Source: Whitmania pigra (lineage: Eukaryota > Annelida > Clitellata > Hirudinida > Haemopidae). From it: a stretch of DNA of 64,000 nt. This document shows, one piece after another, positions 24,624 to 36,578 of this stretch (the stretch's first letter is position 1; each line of letters opens with the position of its first letter). The translations under genes and the position numbers were made by a program. Location of the stretch: positions 3,059,501-3,123,500 of the forward strand of contig JAJTWR010000481.1 in NCBI GenBank assembly GCA_021613335.1, written 5' to 3'. Below the pieces are notes generated by a model. The model saw nothing but the letters and a program-made list of their open reading frames with translations, had not been told where the DNA came from and ran no database searches.

Positions 24624-26209
24624 TCACAAAACGCTGTTGCACCTTTCTTCGCTTGGAGAGGATGATATGAGTAAAGAAGAAGACGACGACGACGTGGAAT
24701 AGGCCGAGTCTACTTCGGGATTTCCTGAAAACGGGCAAGCAGGTTCCTCGTTGTCGGGTGGAGACTTTTCCGACCAAGGAAGAAATTGGACCTGAGACGT
24801 GCAGGAGGATGGGGGCACTCGAGACTGCGGTAAAGGTGCGGCTGACGGGAGAGACGGTACAGAATCCTGAGGTACATTCGAAGAGTTTAAAGGAGACGTT
24901 TCGACTTTCGAGAGGTCAGAAGGTGGAATAGAAGCCTTGGCAGCAACTGGAGTGAAGTTTTTTTGGACGCACGGATTGGCGTTCGTGCTTTTAGAATCGC
25001 ACGGCACGGTTCTAAGTTTCTTGAACTCTTCGAAAATGTTTTTCTTTTTCGAACATGTAGCCGAGGTTAAAGGAGAACCGTCGCCATGGCAAAATGACCT
25101 CTTGAAGTCCAGCAAGGCATTGGCAGCTGTCAGTTCTTCTGCTGATGTTTCCTTGACTACCATACTTGAAACATCTTCATTGACGGACAACCTTTGAGAC
25201 CTAGAAGCTTCGAGAATATCTTTGCCAAATTCTCCTGGTTTAGTTTTCTTACTGGCATGCAGCGAACCATCACCTACATGCCTCACTTCTTCAGCATCCT
25301 TAACTTTTTTCTTAGAAGGAGGTGAAGAAATTGAATAAGCTTTGAAAATTCCAAAGAATACTCGTTGATTGGGGTCTTCACTCGGAAGTTGTAAATTAAC
25401 GGATTTGTCCGGAACAACTCCCGGGTCCTCCACGTCGGCGTAACATTCTTCGGCCACCAAAACATCTTCGTCGGGATCGGTGGTGAAGGAAATTATCTCG
25501 CTGCCAGACAGGGATAAATTTTGATATGAAATGTTTTCATTCAGTCGAGGCAACTCCACAATGTCCACGAGTTGGGATTCTAAAGTACAAACGGGCCGAT
25601 CTCCAGACAAAGTCTTCTCTATTTCTGGCATGACCCCGTTGTTAACGTCTACAACGTTATTCTCAGATGTTGTTGAAAGTTTCTTGGTCAAAACACTTTT
25701 TAAAGTAGCATTATGTTTTTGCCCTCTGCTTAATGGAAAAGCTTTGCGACTTTTTGACGGTCTCGCAGTTTTCTGTGTAACAGCTTTAGAGATCTTCTGA
25801 GTCAATGGTCCAAGAGATGATTTTATGAGGACAGGAGGGGCCATCTCTGGTTCCAGCTTTAATCTCTTTTTGGCAGGCTCGAGATTACAATGTTCAGAAT
25901 TCTTAAGCGATTGGCACTTTTTGCTCGAGCTTTGTCTTTGCTTACTGGCAAAGGAAAAACTCGGCTCTGCAAAATATTCATCGTCGTCTACACGGGCGAA
26001 GGAACTGATGAGCGGAGTCGAGCCCTTGTGTGCCGGTTTAAGAGGAAAAGTCGACTGCACTGTGCAACTCACTTCCTCCTCTTCGATTGGAGAAGGGCAC
26101 CTGGAAAGAACCGGCGGTTCATCCTCGAGCCTGGATTTCAGAGGCTCGTCAGCAGAACTCTCCTGGCACGAATTCTTGCGCTTCCTGTTCTTAGAGGGCG
26201 TCATCAGTG
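24624..26209 (-). CDS. Ser-rich, disordered nuclear-type protein or alternative C-terminal exon of the BRPF gene
   Basis: One open exon of 526 codons from an ATG at 26204, beginning MTPSKNRKRKNSCQES (basic NLS-like cluster) and ending with a Ser run and SEERCNSVL. It is low-complexity, rich in Ser/Pro/Lys, with no domain I recognise. A strong acceptor (ttttcctttag) sits 5 nt before the ATG, so it is spliced to something upstream. Joining it to a CAG|GTCC donor at 26356 in the last BRPF exon keeps frame and would give a BRPF protein of about 1810 residues. Alternatively it is a separate gene whose 5'-UTR exon lies upstream, or a downstream cistron. No poly(A) signal was seen in the 120 bp between the BRPF stop and this exon, which favours a shared transcript. 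Confidence 0.65.
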
Positions 26210-26332
26210 CTAAAGGAAAACAATATTCTATTACTTACTAAAAATTAAATATTAGTTATAATATAATTGTTAACTAAGTAAATGCAATAATTTCCAAACA
26301 TTGTAAACTTTCAGATCTATCTAGTAATTCGT

Positions 26333-29300
26333 TTAGTTTGTTATTGGGATTGGACCTGCAAGAATGTTGTCGTCGTCGATAAGGTATCGGTGAGTAGCAG
26401 TTTTGGTTCGTTCGGATGTTCTTCTGTTCTCCGAAGCAGTATTAGCATCAGTACTGAGTGAATGGGACAGATGTACCATTTCTGGCAATATTTTCTTTGG
26501 CGAAATCTTGTTCACAACCTCGGGCACCTCATTGGTTGGCGGCTTGATGACCTCAGATTCCGAGCGGACACTGGATTTCTTGGCCGACGATTTCTTGGAT
26601 TTGGCTCGGCAACGAGAAGATTTGTAGGTTTGTTTAACGTCGTTGAAAGGGGTGGAGTTATTGATTGGATTGAAATTCAGTCTGAGTGGAGTCTTGGACT
26701 TTGACAGCCTTTTAGAAGGACTGACGACCGATGAAAAGTTGAGAGCAGTGCTCTGTCTCCTGTAAATGCTGGAAGATTTCCTCGTGGACTTTGGCCGGCT
26801 GTTGTTGGCCATCATGGCAACCATTTCCTTGGATACGTTGATCACCATGCCAGTCTCGGCAGGTTGAGAGACGACATCGATTCCACTCTCGTTGGCGGAA
26901 TTAGAAATGACATTCATGGTCACGTTACTTGTTACCAATGCTTCAGAAGAGGTTTGAATCAATCTAGTCAGAGCAGACAAAAACCTAAGAATATCCTCTT
27001 TACTTGTGGCTTTTTGGGGAGCCTTGTGAAGAAGCGCTTGGTCCGTTTCATGAGAACAATCAATTAAATTGGTCTCATCAGAAGGTGGAGAAATGTCAAC
27101 ATTGTTCTGTGCAAGAGTATTTGCCTTGGTTCCATCATCTTCATCGTTTATACTAATGGTCTCAATGATAAGATCATTGCTATCATCCTCCTCCTCGTCG
27201 TCATCAACGGCATCGTTGTAGTCGGTGTTGTTGAAATTTTCATTTTCAACGCTGCTCATGTTGACTTCCTCGTAGCAATAGAGTTTTGTTGCTTCGATGT
27301 TGCTCAGTTCGTGCGTTTCATGGCCCTCCTCGTTGTCTTTATTTTTGTCTTTGTCATCTTGGGACTTCATTTCCTCGACAGCCTCAGAAGCATTGGCGTT
27401 GTCACGATTAACGTCTTCGCCGTCTCCATCATCGTCATTCATGATTGTACCTCTCTCAAGTTGTTCTGCAGCTGGTTCTTCGTTTTTAGTACTCATCTCA
27501 ACATCATCCGGAATTTCATCATCATGCTGCTCAACAAGACCTGCTTTTCCATCTTCGTAACATATTGTTTCTTCTGGTCTGCCCTGGTCATCATCATTGT
27601 CTGCATTGCTGTCGTCAATCTCTTTAATTGCTGGCCGTTTGTTTTCACCAATCTCCTTCATGTCCTCAACACTATTTTGTTCATCATTAGCGATCAATTC
27701 GGTTTCGTCGAGATCAGCTTCGTGGATCGTTGCAATCAAAGGCTCGCAACTCATGTCAGTCATCTTGTCGTGAGCTTCTTTCAGAATGGGTTCAGCCTGC
27801 ATGAAATATTGAAACACATTGTTCATTTATAGATCTTTTATTTATATTTACAACAAATTCAATCACCCAAGGAACTTGCAGATAAAATTAAAATGTAATT
27901 ACTAAAGTAATATTTAAAAAACTAATTATTCGGATAAATAACTAATATTAACTTAAAATTAATAACTTAAATAAATAACTTGAAATTAATCAATCAAATG
28001 GTTCGAGCCCCATTGGAGCTTAAGCTGGCCGTGCTATTTAAATGAAATTCTTCTTAAATCGACCGACCTGCTTTCTTAATTTAACAGCCGCTTTATAGTA
28101 CATGGTGTGCTTGGAATTGAACTTGAGGCAGTTGTCAATTATCAGGTTGAAGTCCTTCTCGAAGTCGTCGAGGTCGTTGTAGACAAAATCTGAAACTTTC
28201 TGCCTTATGGTCGAGAAGTCCATCGGTTTGTCGATTTTCTTGTCGTAGCCAGGCACCTGATTTGTTAAAAACGTAAAACTCATTTTATGCTTATAGAATA
28301 TTAATTCATTTGACAAAGTAATGACCAATAAAGCAACTATTATACTTGAATAAATATTGCAAATATTAACATATTTCTGTAAATAAAAATATTCTGTTGA
28401 AAACAATGACATCGATGTCTGGCTTGTAATTAATGTTATTAATAAATTACAACTGACTTGTTCTAGGGACACGGGCTGAGCAAAAATGTCGCATTTGTCA
28501 AGCATCTGTAAATTGTTGAGAAGTTTCATGAGATGGGAGTTCCAAGGATGTAGTCTCATCAGTACCTCCTGCTCGTGAGCTTTTATCTGACAGAGGAAGT
28601 GGAAAACAATGAATATAAATAATAAATCAATTTAATAAACTCATTCAAACATTTTTGCAATTAGAGTTTATTCTTGTCTTAGCACTACGCTTCCCAACAA
28701 TGGTATAAAATTGATGCAACAACTTTGTCATCATTAATCAGAAAAAATTATTTATTATTCTTTAGCTATCCAACAAACAGATTGGAAAACCCACCATGAG
28801 CAGCTTCACTTTTTCTCTCTTCCTCACAAGCTCCAACAGAAGTCTGACTTTCTCCATTTCATTCCTCAGTTTCTTGGCATCCTTCAACCCTTGAAGTGCT
28901 GCCTTCGCATCGTCTGCACCTCCGAGTTTCTGTTGAGACATCGAATGTCACTTTCAGGCATACCAACAAATAATAAAGTAAGCAATAAATAAGGTAATAA
29001 AATAATATTGCGAAAGTTAATGGCTTGACGATACCAACCTCGGTGATGTTGTTCGACATTAGAGTCGTGTAGAATGCCTTCAAGAGTGGCATGTTGTTTC
29101 GAGACTTCCTTTTTAGGATCCAGTAGTTATATATGGGATCAATGAGTACGCCACCTTGCGAAGAATCAAAACACTCCGACTCTATGGCCAAGAGACTGTT
29201 CAGAATGAAACATAACCTTACTTATGAGATTATCATTTGATTTTGCATTTGTTCACTTTTTTTTACTGATTGAGGCCATCATTAATTTACAAACGAAAAT

Positions 29301-32213
29301 GTCTTGGAAAATTAATAATCAGCAACAAGCATTGCGTTATTCAAATATCAGATTAGACGAATATCAATGCAACAACAATTCTAAATTATGCGTAAATACC
29401 TTGCTAATCACTTATAATCACCAGCAATAATTAAAGTTATTATTTCAAGGAAAGTATTTTTCATATCTCGAGGAAGTCTTACCTCTCTGAGGGAATTTTG
29501 GGCAGATCAGAGAGAACTTTGTTTGGCTTCAGGGAAGACCCAGATGATTTGGCAGTCAAGGACTTGCTAGATTTGCTTCTGGTGAGTGTGTCGTTTGCTT
29601 TCTTTCCCTTTTTGGCACTGACCTTACCCTTCGACTTTGCATTCTTTTTCGACTTTCCTTTCTGTTTTGGGGGCGTTCCTTCACCTTTCTCTTCACCATC
29701 CAGCTCGTTGTCGTCGGAACTGTCGTCGTCGTACATCGGGGTGAACGGTTTTGCCCCTTCGGGCTTGTGTTGATCGCAGTAGAAAGATTTCTTGATGTTC
29801 GACGGGGAATCACCAAGTTCTCCTGATCCTTGCTCAATTTTCATATAGGTGCCAACCTGGAGTGAAGCAAATGTGAAGAGATTTGTATAAGATATATATT
29901 TATATCAAGTTATGTATTATTTCATTATACATTCAAATGAGCATAAATGTGTGAGTAATTCAATATTATATCTAATGATATACTTCCTACTGCAGGTTCT
30001 AATTTTTAGTGATAACAGGAAATAAAATATTTCATTTGCTAATGATAGTTTAACAAATAGCGTATAAAGGTATACCTTTTGTGCACACATAATATGGAAA
30101 GCAACGTAGCAATTCCTTTTCATGCACTGGATACAAGCTCCTGCATCTTTTCTTTTGCAGACGGAGCAGGTGAGTTTGTGACGGGCGGGAGGTATTTCAT
30201 CAAGCTTCGTGATTGGCTCCAGGTATTCGATGCTTTCAAATCCCACTTCTGGTATCCACAGGGCACAAAGGACATGAGCCCATCTTCAGAATTTGAAATT
30301 AGGTTACTGTCATGATGTTATTGCAAATGAAATCAAAAGCAGAAGCACATATCAAATGTTTTCATTGCTAAATCTGTTCATATTAGTTTCCAAAAGCATA
30401 ACATTACACCAACCTTCCATCACTGGTTTTCTTAAGAGCTCCACCTTTGACAGGGCACAGACAGCACTGCCCTTCGCCAGAAAGTGCGGCCGAGTCACTT
30501 TTTATAGACTTCTTCGCCGACGAATCCTTGTCCACAGTTGAAATCCCCTTTTTGATGGTAACGCAGTCTTCGTCCGTGCTTTCCTTTTTATGCAGGCACC
30601 AGGAACACAGCCACTGGCCTTCGGGTACGTAAGGTATGCCGTAGCAGTCTTGATGCACGGCGAGATTGCATGAGTCGCAGAGTAGGATGACGTTGCTGTT
30701 TTGGCACTCGTCGTCGAGGCAGATGCTGCAGAAGATGTCGTCGTCGCAAATATCCTCCTGCAAATCGGAGTCAACTGATTGGATCAGAGAGCTAATTTAT
30801 AGATAGAGTCGGAAAGTTAATTGGACGTGAGATGATTGTGACAATAACATTATTTTTCATAGTGTTGATGAATTTTGATGAAAAGCATCTTAAGGAAAGA
30901 GCTTCTAACAAATATATTTTGCTTCCATGAATTAGCTCGATCATCAACAATGGCTATTTGCAATAATCTGGTGGCTGACCTTTTTGCCCTTTAGTTCAGC
31001 TGAGCCATCCTTGATGGAATTGAGTTGAAGGTGAGCCGACATTTTCTCCAACCTGTCTATGGCCATCTCTAAGGAATCTTGAGTCAATTTTCCAGCGAGC
31101 GAACATTTGGAAGTGTTCACAATATTCAACCAGGACATGTCCTGTTGTCGAATGGATTAAAAATGTATATAAATTAAAATAATATAATTATGCGACATTA
31201 TAAACATAAATGTATGCTTAAATATCATGGGATGGCAGTGGTTCTTGTCGATTTAACTTATAATTACAGAGCTTTGAACTCAGCACAGTACTACTGTCAC
31301 TATACAGCTACAAACAATCCTTTGAGGAACTAACTGACACACTGACTCTTTTCATTTTACCACACATCTAACTTACAGATAAAACATGGCCTATTTAGAT
31401 ATTTCAAGCTTTATAACTTATTCCATAACATTGATAAATATTACATAATATTTACTCACCATAAGTACATCATTAGTAAGCAAGCAAATAAATTGATCAA
31501 AATACCTCATCGTCGAGGTCGTATTCCACTTTTTCTTGTCTTTCATCGCAATCTCCCTCGAGATATCTGTAATATCCCTCAGGTCGACAGAAATCATCTC
31601 TCGAAGCTTCTTCATATTCTAGTTCCTTCACCATAGCCTGGTTCAATTTAACTGCTGCCTTTCCATCAGATGGATCTTGATTTGCTGAAGCAGTAGAAGA
31701 TCTGCTCCCAGACTGAGTTCTTTTTAAACATGGGCTATTTTCCTTTTCTGATTCCTCATTTTCTGACCTATTAAATGGCTGACCGTCTGTCAGTTCCAAC
31801 ACTTCTAGCCTTCCATCTATATCAAGCCTACTGCAATGTCCAGCAATATCGACATCTATGAATCTCTGGGAATTTGAGGAATATGTGAAAGATGATGAAG
31901 AGGTCTCATCAAGGCCAGCAGTATTTTTGTGGCTTCTCTCAAACAAACACTTTCTAGCAGACTTAGTTGATTGACTTGGAGATTTTACAGCCTGTTGCCT
32001 CCTGTCAATTCTTCCTGAAAAGAAATCACCTATTGTCCTCTGCTTTTTACCTGAAGGAAATATAGAACCGCCTTTCCTAAATCGGTTTATTGTATTTTTT
32101 CTGTAACTTGAATGATTTCTTTTGGCTGATAATCTCGATGTTGGTGACTTCTCACTTGATTTCATTTCAAATGATTTATTAGGTGGAGTGAAAGCTTCTA
32201 AAACTGTTTTCAT
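26333..32213 (-). CDS. BRPF-family scaffold of MOZ/MORF acetyltransferase complexes (EPL1 motif, PHD-knuckle-PHD, bromodomain)
   Basis: BRPF proteins link MOZ/MORF/HBO1 acetyltransferases to histone H3. Exons 31506-32213, 30980-31141, 30414-30757, 30076-30283, 29483-29856, 29039-29195, 28795-28929, 28458-28586, 28068-28256 and 26333-27796 are all in phase, giving 1289 residues. Order: PIP-box-like QRTIGDFF (58-65); EPL1-like segment ([35 protein letters not shown]); PHD1 ([20 protein letters not shown]); knuckle ([13 protein letters not shown]) after a longer linker than in BRPF1; PHD2 ([17 protein letters not shown]); coiled segment; bromodomain ([38 protein letters not shown]). The last exon is acidic, then basic and Ser/Lys-rich. 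The PWWP domain expected at the C-terminus was not found, and the N-terminal C2H2 finger of vertebrate BRPF1 is absent too. Confidence 0.93.
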
Positions 32214-32829
32214 ACTACAATCGAAGTGAATTGGAAGTTAATATTTCATGTACTTTTAGATATGTCCAGGAAAAGTCACAAAACAAAACAGTTCCGAAAA
32301 ACACTTGCGATCTATTTCACAAAATGTAAACATACGATGCTTTCATTAACGTCCATTTAATCAGAAGCTTTTATAATTTATTCTTATTTTTATAGATTGC
32401 GAAACAACTACGTACATACGTGATTTTAGCTTTTGCCGAAACTTTAACTAAAATTTCATTTACAATACAATTTATAAAGTTGACTTTTCAAGATTTTTTT
32501 ACTTTATTTTAAATAATTATTTAAAAAAAAATTAGATATTGTTTACTGCTCACTTTGAGATAGTTTGGGTAATTAATTTTAGGAATGCTGTGCACTTTTT
32601 AGTAACAACCCTCAAAAGAACATCCCGATTTATTTAAAATAAATTTAAGACTATTTCATTTGTGCCATTGAAACAATAAACATTTTTTTAAACGTATAAT
32701 TACGAATCTGAACAAACTAACGAATTGAAGCGAAATCTTGTGGTATTATTTGACTAGATTCTAAAATAATTGATGTGGTGGGATTTGACTTGATTCATTA
32801 GCTACAAACCGATTTGAGAATGTATGTCT

Positions 32830-33190
32830 CTAAACTTTGCTAAATTTAATGTTTGTTGAGAAGAATACTTGCAATAATTTCTTTGCTTCCTTGTTAATTT
32901 GGAAAAATTTTTGAGACAAAGTTTTCTTGGCCTGTCTTTTCCTGTTTACCAAATCTGTCTTTAAAAATATTCTACTGTTATTTAGGTATCCTATTTCGCA
33001 GTTTGCCACTTCAAAGTGTTCGTTTAAATTATTGCAATTCCACAAATTTTCCACAGAACTTTTCCCTCTTTCGCCGATCAGATAATCAGTTTTTTGCTAC
33101 TGAAATAAGCCCATAAACAATTTTCAGGAAAAGAGTTAATTTCATCAGTAACACCATTATCAACGTATACATTCTCAGCATAGAGATCCT
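32830..33190 (-). pseudogene. Orphan exon-like open stretch, unrecognised, probably broken
   Basis: On the minus strand, two abutting open stretches (VTDEINSFPENCLWAYF, then SVENLWNCNNLNEHFEVANC through QAKKTLSQKFFQINKEAKKL to a stop at 32830) are in different frames and meet at a run of six A's near 33100. Composition looks coding. I recognise no family, and no upstream exons were found. It could be a decayed gene, a transposon scrap or chance. Confidence 0.25.
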
Positions 33191-34170
33191 AAATTCCAAG
33201 AGGATACATAGAAAGTGGTATATATCTATAGATTGCGCTTATATCAATCGCCAATTAATATAAGTTAAAACAAGCGAGAGAAGAACTTTCCATTTTACAA
33301 GCCTGCTTCGCCTTCGCCAGATCACGTAATTTCATATTTAAGTCTGGATTAGTATTCATTTTGAACAATTTGCAGATGAATTACTAAAAGTTATTCCCTC
33401 CATAATCATGGAAATCCAAGGCCAAAGTGCTAGCTCTACTACCTCGTCCTCTGATAAAAGAATGGCAATTAAGAAATTTGACGACTCTAAGAGACGTAAA
33501 ACGACCACAATTCCTAACGTGTAATTGGCTTCGCTTTGAAGTCGCGTAGGAAGACTGCCATTTATGACGCATAACAAAGCAGGTACTCATCTTTCAAAAT
33601 CCGTGCTCCGAAAACGAAAATTGATATTAAATATGTGATATCACCAGACAATCGCTATTTTTGACGCATGATGCGAATGCAAATGGAAATGTATATAGTA
33701 TACAGCACGCACCGGGCGCAAGACCACTCGTGATGTATAAGTTTCGAACAAAGAAACATCAGGCGATCACAGTTGTTGGTGCCGGTTGAACGGCGTGGAG
33801 TCTTGTTTTGTCGTTTTCGATTTTGGCGCTCCATTAAGAATTAATAAATACATAAAAGAACGTCTAATTATTTTCTGACTATGTATGGTTACCGATTATG
33901 GCAGCCTAATTGAGTAAGGTAGATGCTGACTAATCTTTCTTGGAATGACTTATTCGCAATCATTGGATGTCAACTTTATTTAATGGTTTCCCTCGGTTTA
34001 TAAAAGTGAAGCGATTTGCAATCTGTACCGGGTTTATCGGGATTTTGTTTGAATTTTTATAGCTCTAAGCACTACTTCGAAGGGATGTTTATAAATTGAA
34101 AATATCGATTTTATTGATCAGATGCTTTATGGATTAACTTTTTTTCATTAAATCGTGTTTAAGCTTAAAA
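33191..34170. other. Upstream region of the alpha-crystallin-domain gene
   Basis: Contains a 38-codon plus-strand frame starting at 33408 (MEIQGQSASSTTSSSDKRMA, ending TIPNV) that could be an upstream exon but has no clear splice context to 34171. TATA-like sequences occur near 33691 and 33735. No clear heat-shock element array was found. Confidence 0.3.
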
Positions 34171-35253
34171 ATGCTCAACACTTCCGTGAATCGCTCATCG
34201 ACACCTGCCATAATAATTTCTGAAATTTCAAAAAAAGAAAGGGAAATCAATGAGAGTCCTGACTGCCTCAGAAAGAACAAGGGCCAAAACTTAAGCACTA
34301 GTCCTGCTTCTTATGATGAGTCCTTAAAGTTTCTTTCCCATAGTCTTGAGCAAATATGTGGCAGGGGTTCTCATGGCAGCCTCAACAATGTGGGCATGAA
34401 AGATGGTCTTCCAAAATCTCCCATCGTCCAGATCTCTTCCAGGCCCCAGTCGTTTCACCTGGCAACGACTAACGCCGTGAAGGCCGCCCCGACTCAAGGC
34501 ATCTACGTTAGGAAAGATTCCAATGGAACCATCATGTTAAAAGTTCGCCACAACGAAACGCAGGAGAAACTTCAACAGAACCTGTCGAAAATCTGCTCCT
34601 CCCCTGGCTCATCTTCCTCGTCGAGCGTGCAGAAGAGAATTTCAGATGCTCAGGAGAACCTGAAGTCGAAGTTCAGAATTAAGGTGGACGTCAGAGAACA
34701 AGGATCGGACATGAACAACCTTTTCATCACCATCGACCCGCAGAGAAACCTGACGGTCAACCGTCTCTCGGAATCCGGCAATTCCGTCGCTTCCAAGCCC
34801 TCGGTCAAAGAATTACACGCTTGCAAAGTACCCGAGAGTATTTCTTTAGAGAGGATTTTATGCAGTTTTCAGGAGGGACCTTCGCTCTACTTGAGGCCCA
34901 GTGGCTCGTCTTTTACCGAATTCTACAACACTAACTTTAGGTGCGTTCCGGTGATGCACACCGACGAAGACGCTCAAAAGTTTACCATAACTCTCAGACT
35001 TCCGACAGAAATCTCTCTAGAAAATACAGAGGTTAAGAGGGTCGACGACAAACTAACCGTCAGAGCTTTTGGCTTTCGGTTGAGCGACGCCAACGGCAGG
35101 ATATCTCAGGTCGAGTCTTCGGTCAACTTCCGTGTCGATCTTCCCGAAGAATCCGACGGACGGAGCCTGACGGCGAGGATATTTACCAGTCGAATTCTGG
35201 TGATCGAAGGCAGGCTGTTGCCCACTTCCCGCAGGATGACATGCAAGTTTTGA
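34171..35253 (+). CDS. Alpha-crystallin/HSP20-domain protein, intronless, long N-terminus
   Basis: Uninterrupted 360-codon frame. Residues about 270-351 form an alpha-crystallin domain: KFTITLRLPTEISLENTEV, VDDKLTVRAFGF, then FRVDLPEESDGRSLTARI and SRILVIEGRLLP, matching the usual strand order ending in a DGVLVI-like strand. Residues about 168-200 (FRIKVDVREQGS, NLFITIDPQRNLTVNR) resemble part of a second, degenerate domain. The first 165 residues are Ser-rich and probably disordered. Small heat-shock proteins are ATP-independent holdases and are usually 150-250 residues, so this one is long. Most other genes here are split into many exons. The poly(A) signal aataaa near 36070 would give a long 3' UTR. 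No known paralogue is assigned. Confidence 0.75.
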   Translation: MLNTSVNRSSTPAIIISEISKKEREINESPDCLRKNKGQNLSTSPASYDESLKFLSHSLEQICGRGSHGSLNNVGMKDGLPKSPIVQISSRPQSFHLATTNAVKAAPTQGIYVRKDSNGTIMLKVRHNETQEKLQQNLSKICSSPGSSSSSSVQKRISDAQENLKSKFRIKVDVREQGSDMNNLFITIDPQRNLTVNRLSESGNSVASKPSVKELHACKVPESISLERILCSFQEGPSLYLRPSGSSFTEFYNTNFRCVPVMHTDEDAQKFTITLRLPTEISLENTEVKRVDDKLTVRAFGFRLSDANGRISQVESSVNFRVDLPEESDGRSLTARIFTSRILVIEGRLLPTSRRMTCKF

Positions 35254-36578
35254 CTTCCGACATTTCTATTTTTTTAAACGTTTCTCTGACTGTGGCTTCA
35301 TCAAACTTCAAAGAATGGTGTCTGTATTTTTGACACTTTTTGTCTTAACATCTCAGTTGAAATTTCTAGGGAGGACATTTATTTTTATGAATAATTTTCA
35401 AACAATTATCAATGATTAACGTGAATGAATGTCTGCTAATCCCACTGCTTGAATCATCTGAGAATTTTGCTCTATTTTTAATTTTGTATTTGCAAAGCCT
35501 TCTCGAATTTCTAGTTCCTCAGACTGTTTTTCAGTTTTTCTTCGGTCCGTCGCGACGAGAGGTGCTTGGACGCATTCAGTTTTGTGGATTTTAACGTGGT
35601 TTTCTTTTTTTTTCTGCCACGTTCAATGTTCGTATTGCTGTCGTGTTCCGCGTCCGGTCGTCGTTGTCGGTTTGCTTAGGTAGTTTGTGTTCTTCCTCAG
35701 CTCACGAGAGTTCTTAGTTATTTCGACTATGGTGATTCTGATGATGAGAGGTAATTTGAATTTAAAGAATTTAAAGTTGTTCGACGTTATTATTGTTGTT
35801 TTGCTTGCATCGTTCCGCCAATCACCATTTTATGTCACCAGATGGGGTAATTCTTTCTGGAGCAACATCAATTCCCTTGTGATATGTTATGATGCCAATG
35901 ATGACCCACGTGTTTCTGATTCGGATTTATATTCTTGTAACAGCAAGATATTCGGTGCAACTCTTTTCCTTTTCTCTATTGTTGCCTCCGTTCACATTGC
36001 TTAGTATTTCTTTGTTTGTTTTTTTATTGCTGAGACATGCAATATTTTGCATACAAACAGTGTACAAACAATAAACCAAAAGATTATACGGCTCATTCAT
36101 TACGGTTACGGTTACGTCTGATATTATTATGCAAACTAGTATGAAAACAATGGTCCACGGCATATTGATTTCCGATGGTGAGACTCCAACTGATAAGGAT
36201 TTTTATCTGATTCTCTGCTCAACAGCTGTTACACTATAAAAAATTAAGTTCTTAATGTTGGTATTAGTAACCTTGTGCTTAATGCTGGAGAGAAACCATA
36301 ACAAACTTTTAATGAAGAGTGATTTCTGCTGATAAAGGGTCGTGAATTATTAACAAGTGATCATAAATCACCTGCTAATTGGCTGTAATTACAGCAGAGA
36401 CAGACTGGTTTTAAAAAAGGTAAAACTTAATGCGCATTTTTTGGACGGGTTTAGCAGTTTATATAAACTCCATGTTATTTAGCTCGAGTTGCTGCCCATA
36501 AACACTGTTTAGTAGTACACAGGTTCCTGCAATCTTTGTTGTTCAATTGATTGTATATTCACGATATTGTTTACGTAA
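35254..36578. other. 3' UTR of the alpha-crystallin gene and following spacer
   Basis: AT-rich. The possible poly(A) signal aataaa lies near 36070. The overlapping open frames near 35.7-36.1 kb are hydrophobic and T-rich, as expected by chance in T-rich 3' UTR. Nothing else is recognised. Confidence 0.45.

Noticed and set aside
24937..26241. Plus-strand frames opposite the 526-codon exon
   Set aside because: Shadow frames of the minus-strand coding exon; no independent splice or start context.
27297..27832. Plus-strand 173-codon hydrophobic frame
   Set aside because: Antisense of the acidic last BRPF exon (GAT/GAA codons read as Ile/Phe/Leu).
27999..28015. GGTTCGAGCCC, a tRNA B-box-like sequence
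   Set aside because: No A box or acceptor-stem pairing within tRNA distance.
35687..36004. 105-codon plus-strand frame
   Set aside because: Hydrophobic chance frame in the T-rich 3' UTR of the alpha-crystallin gene.
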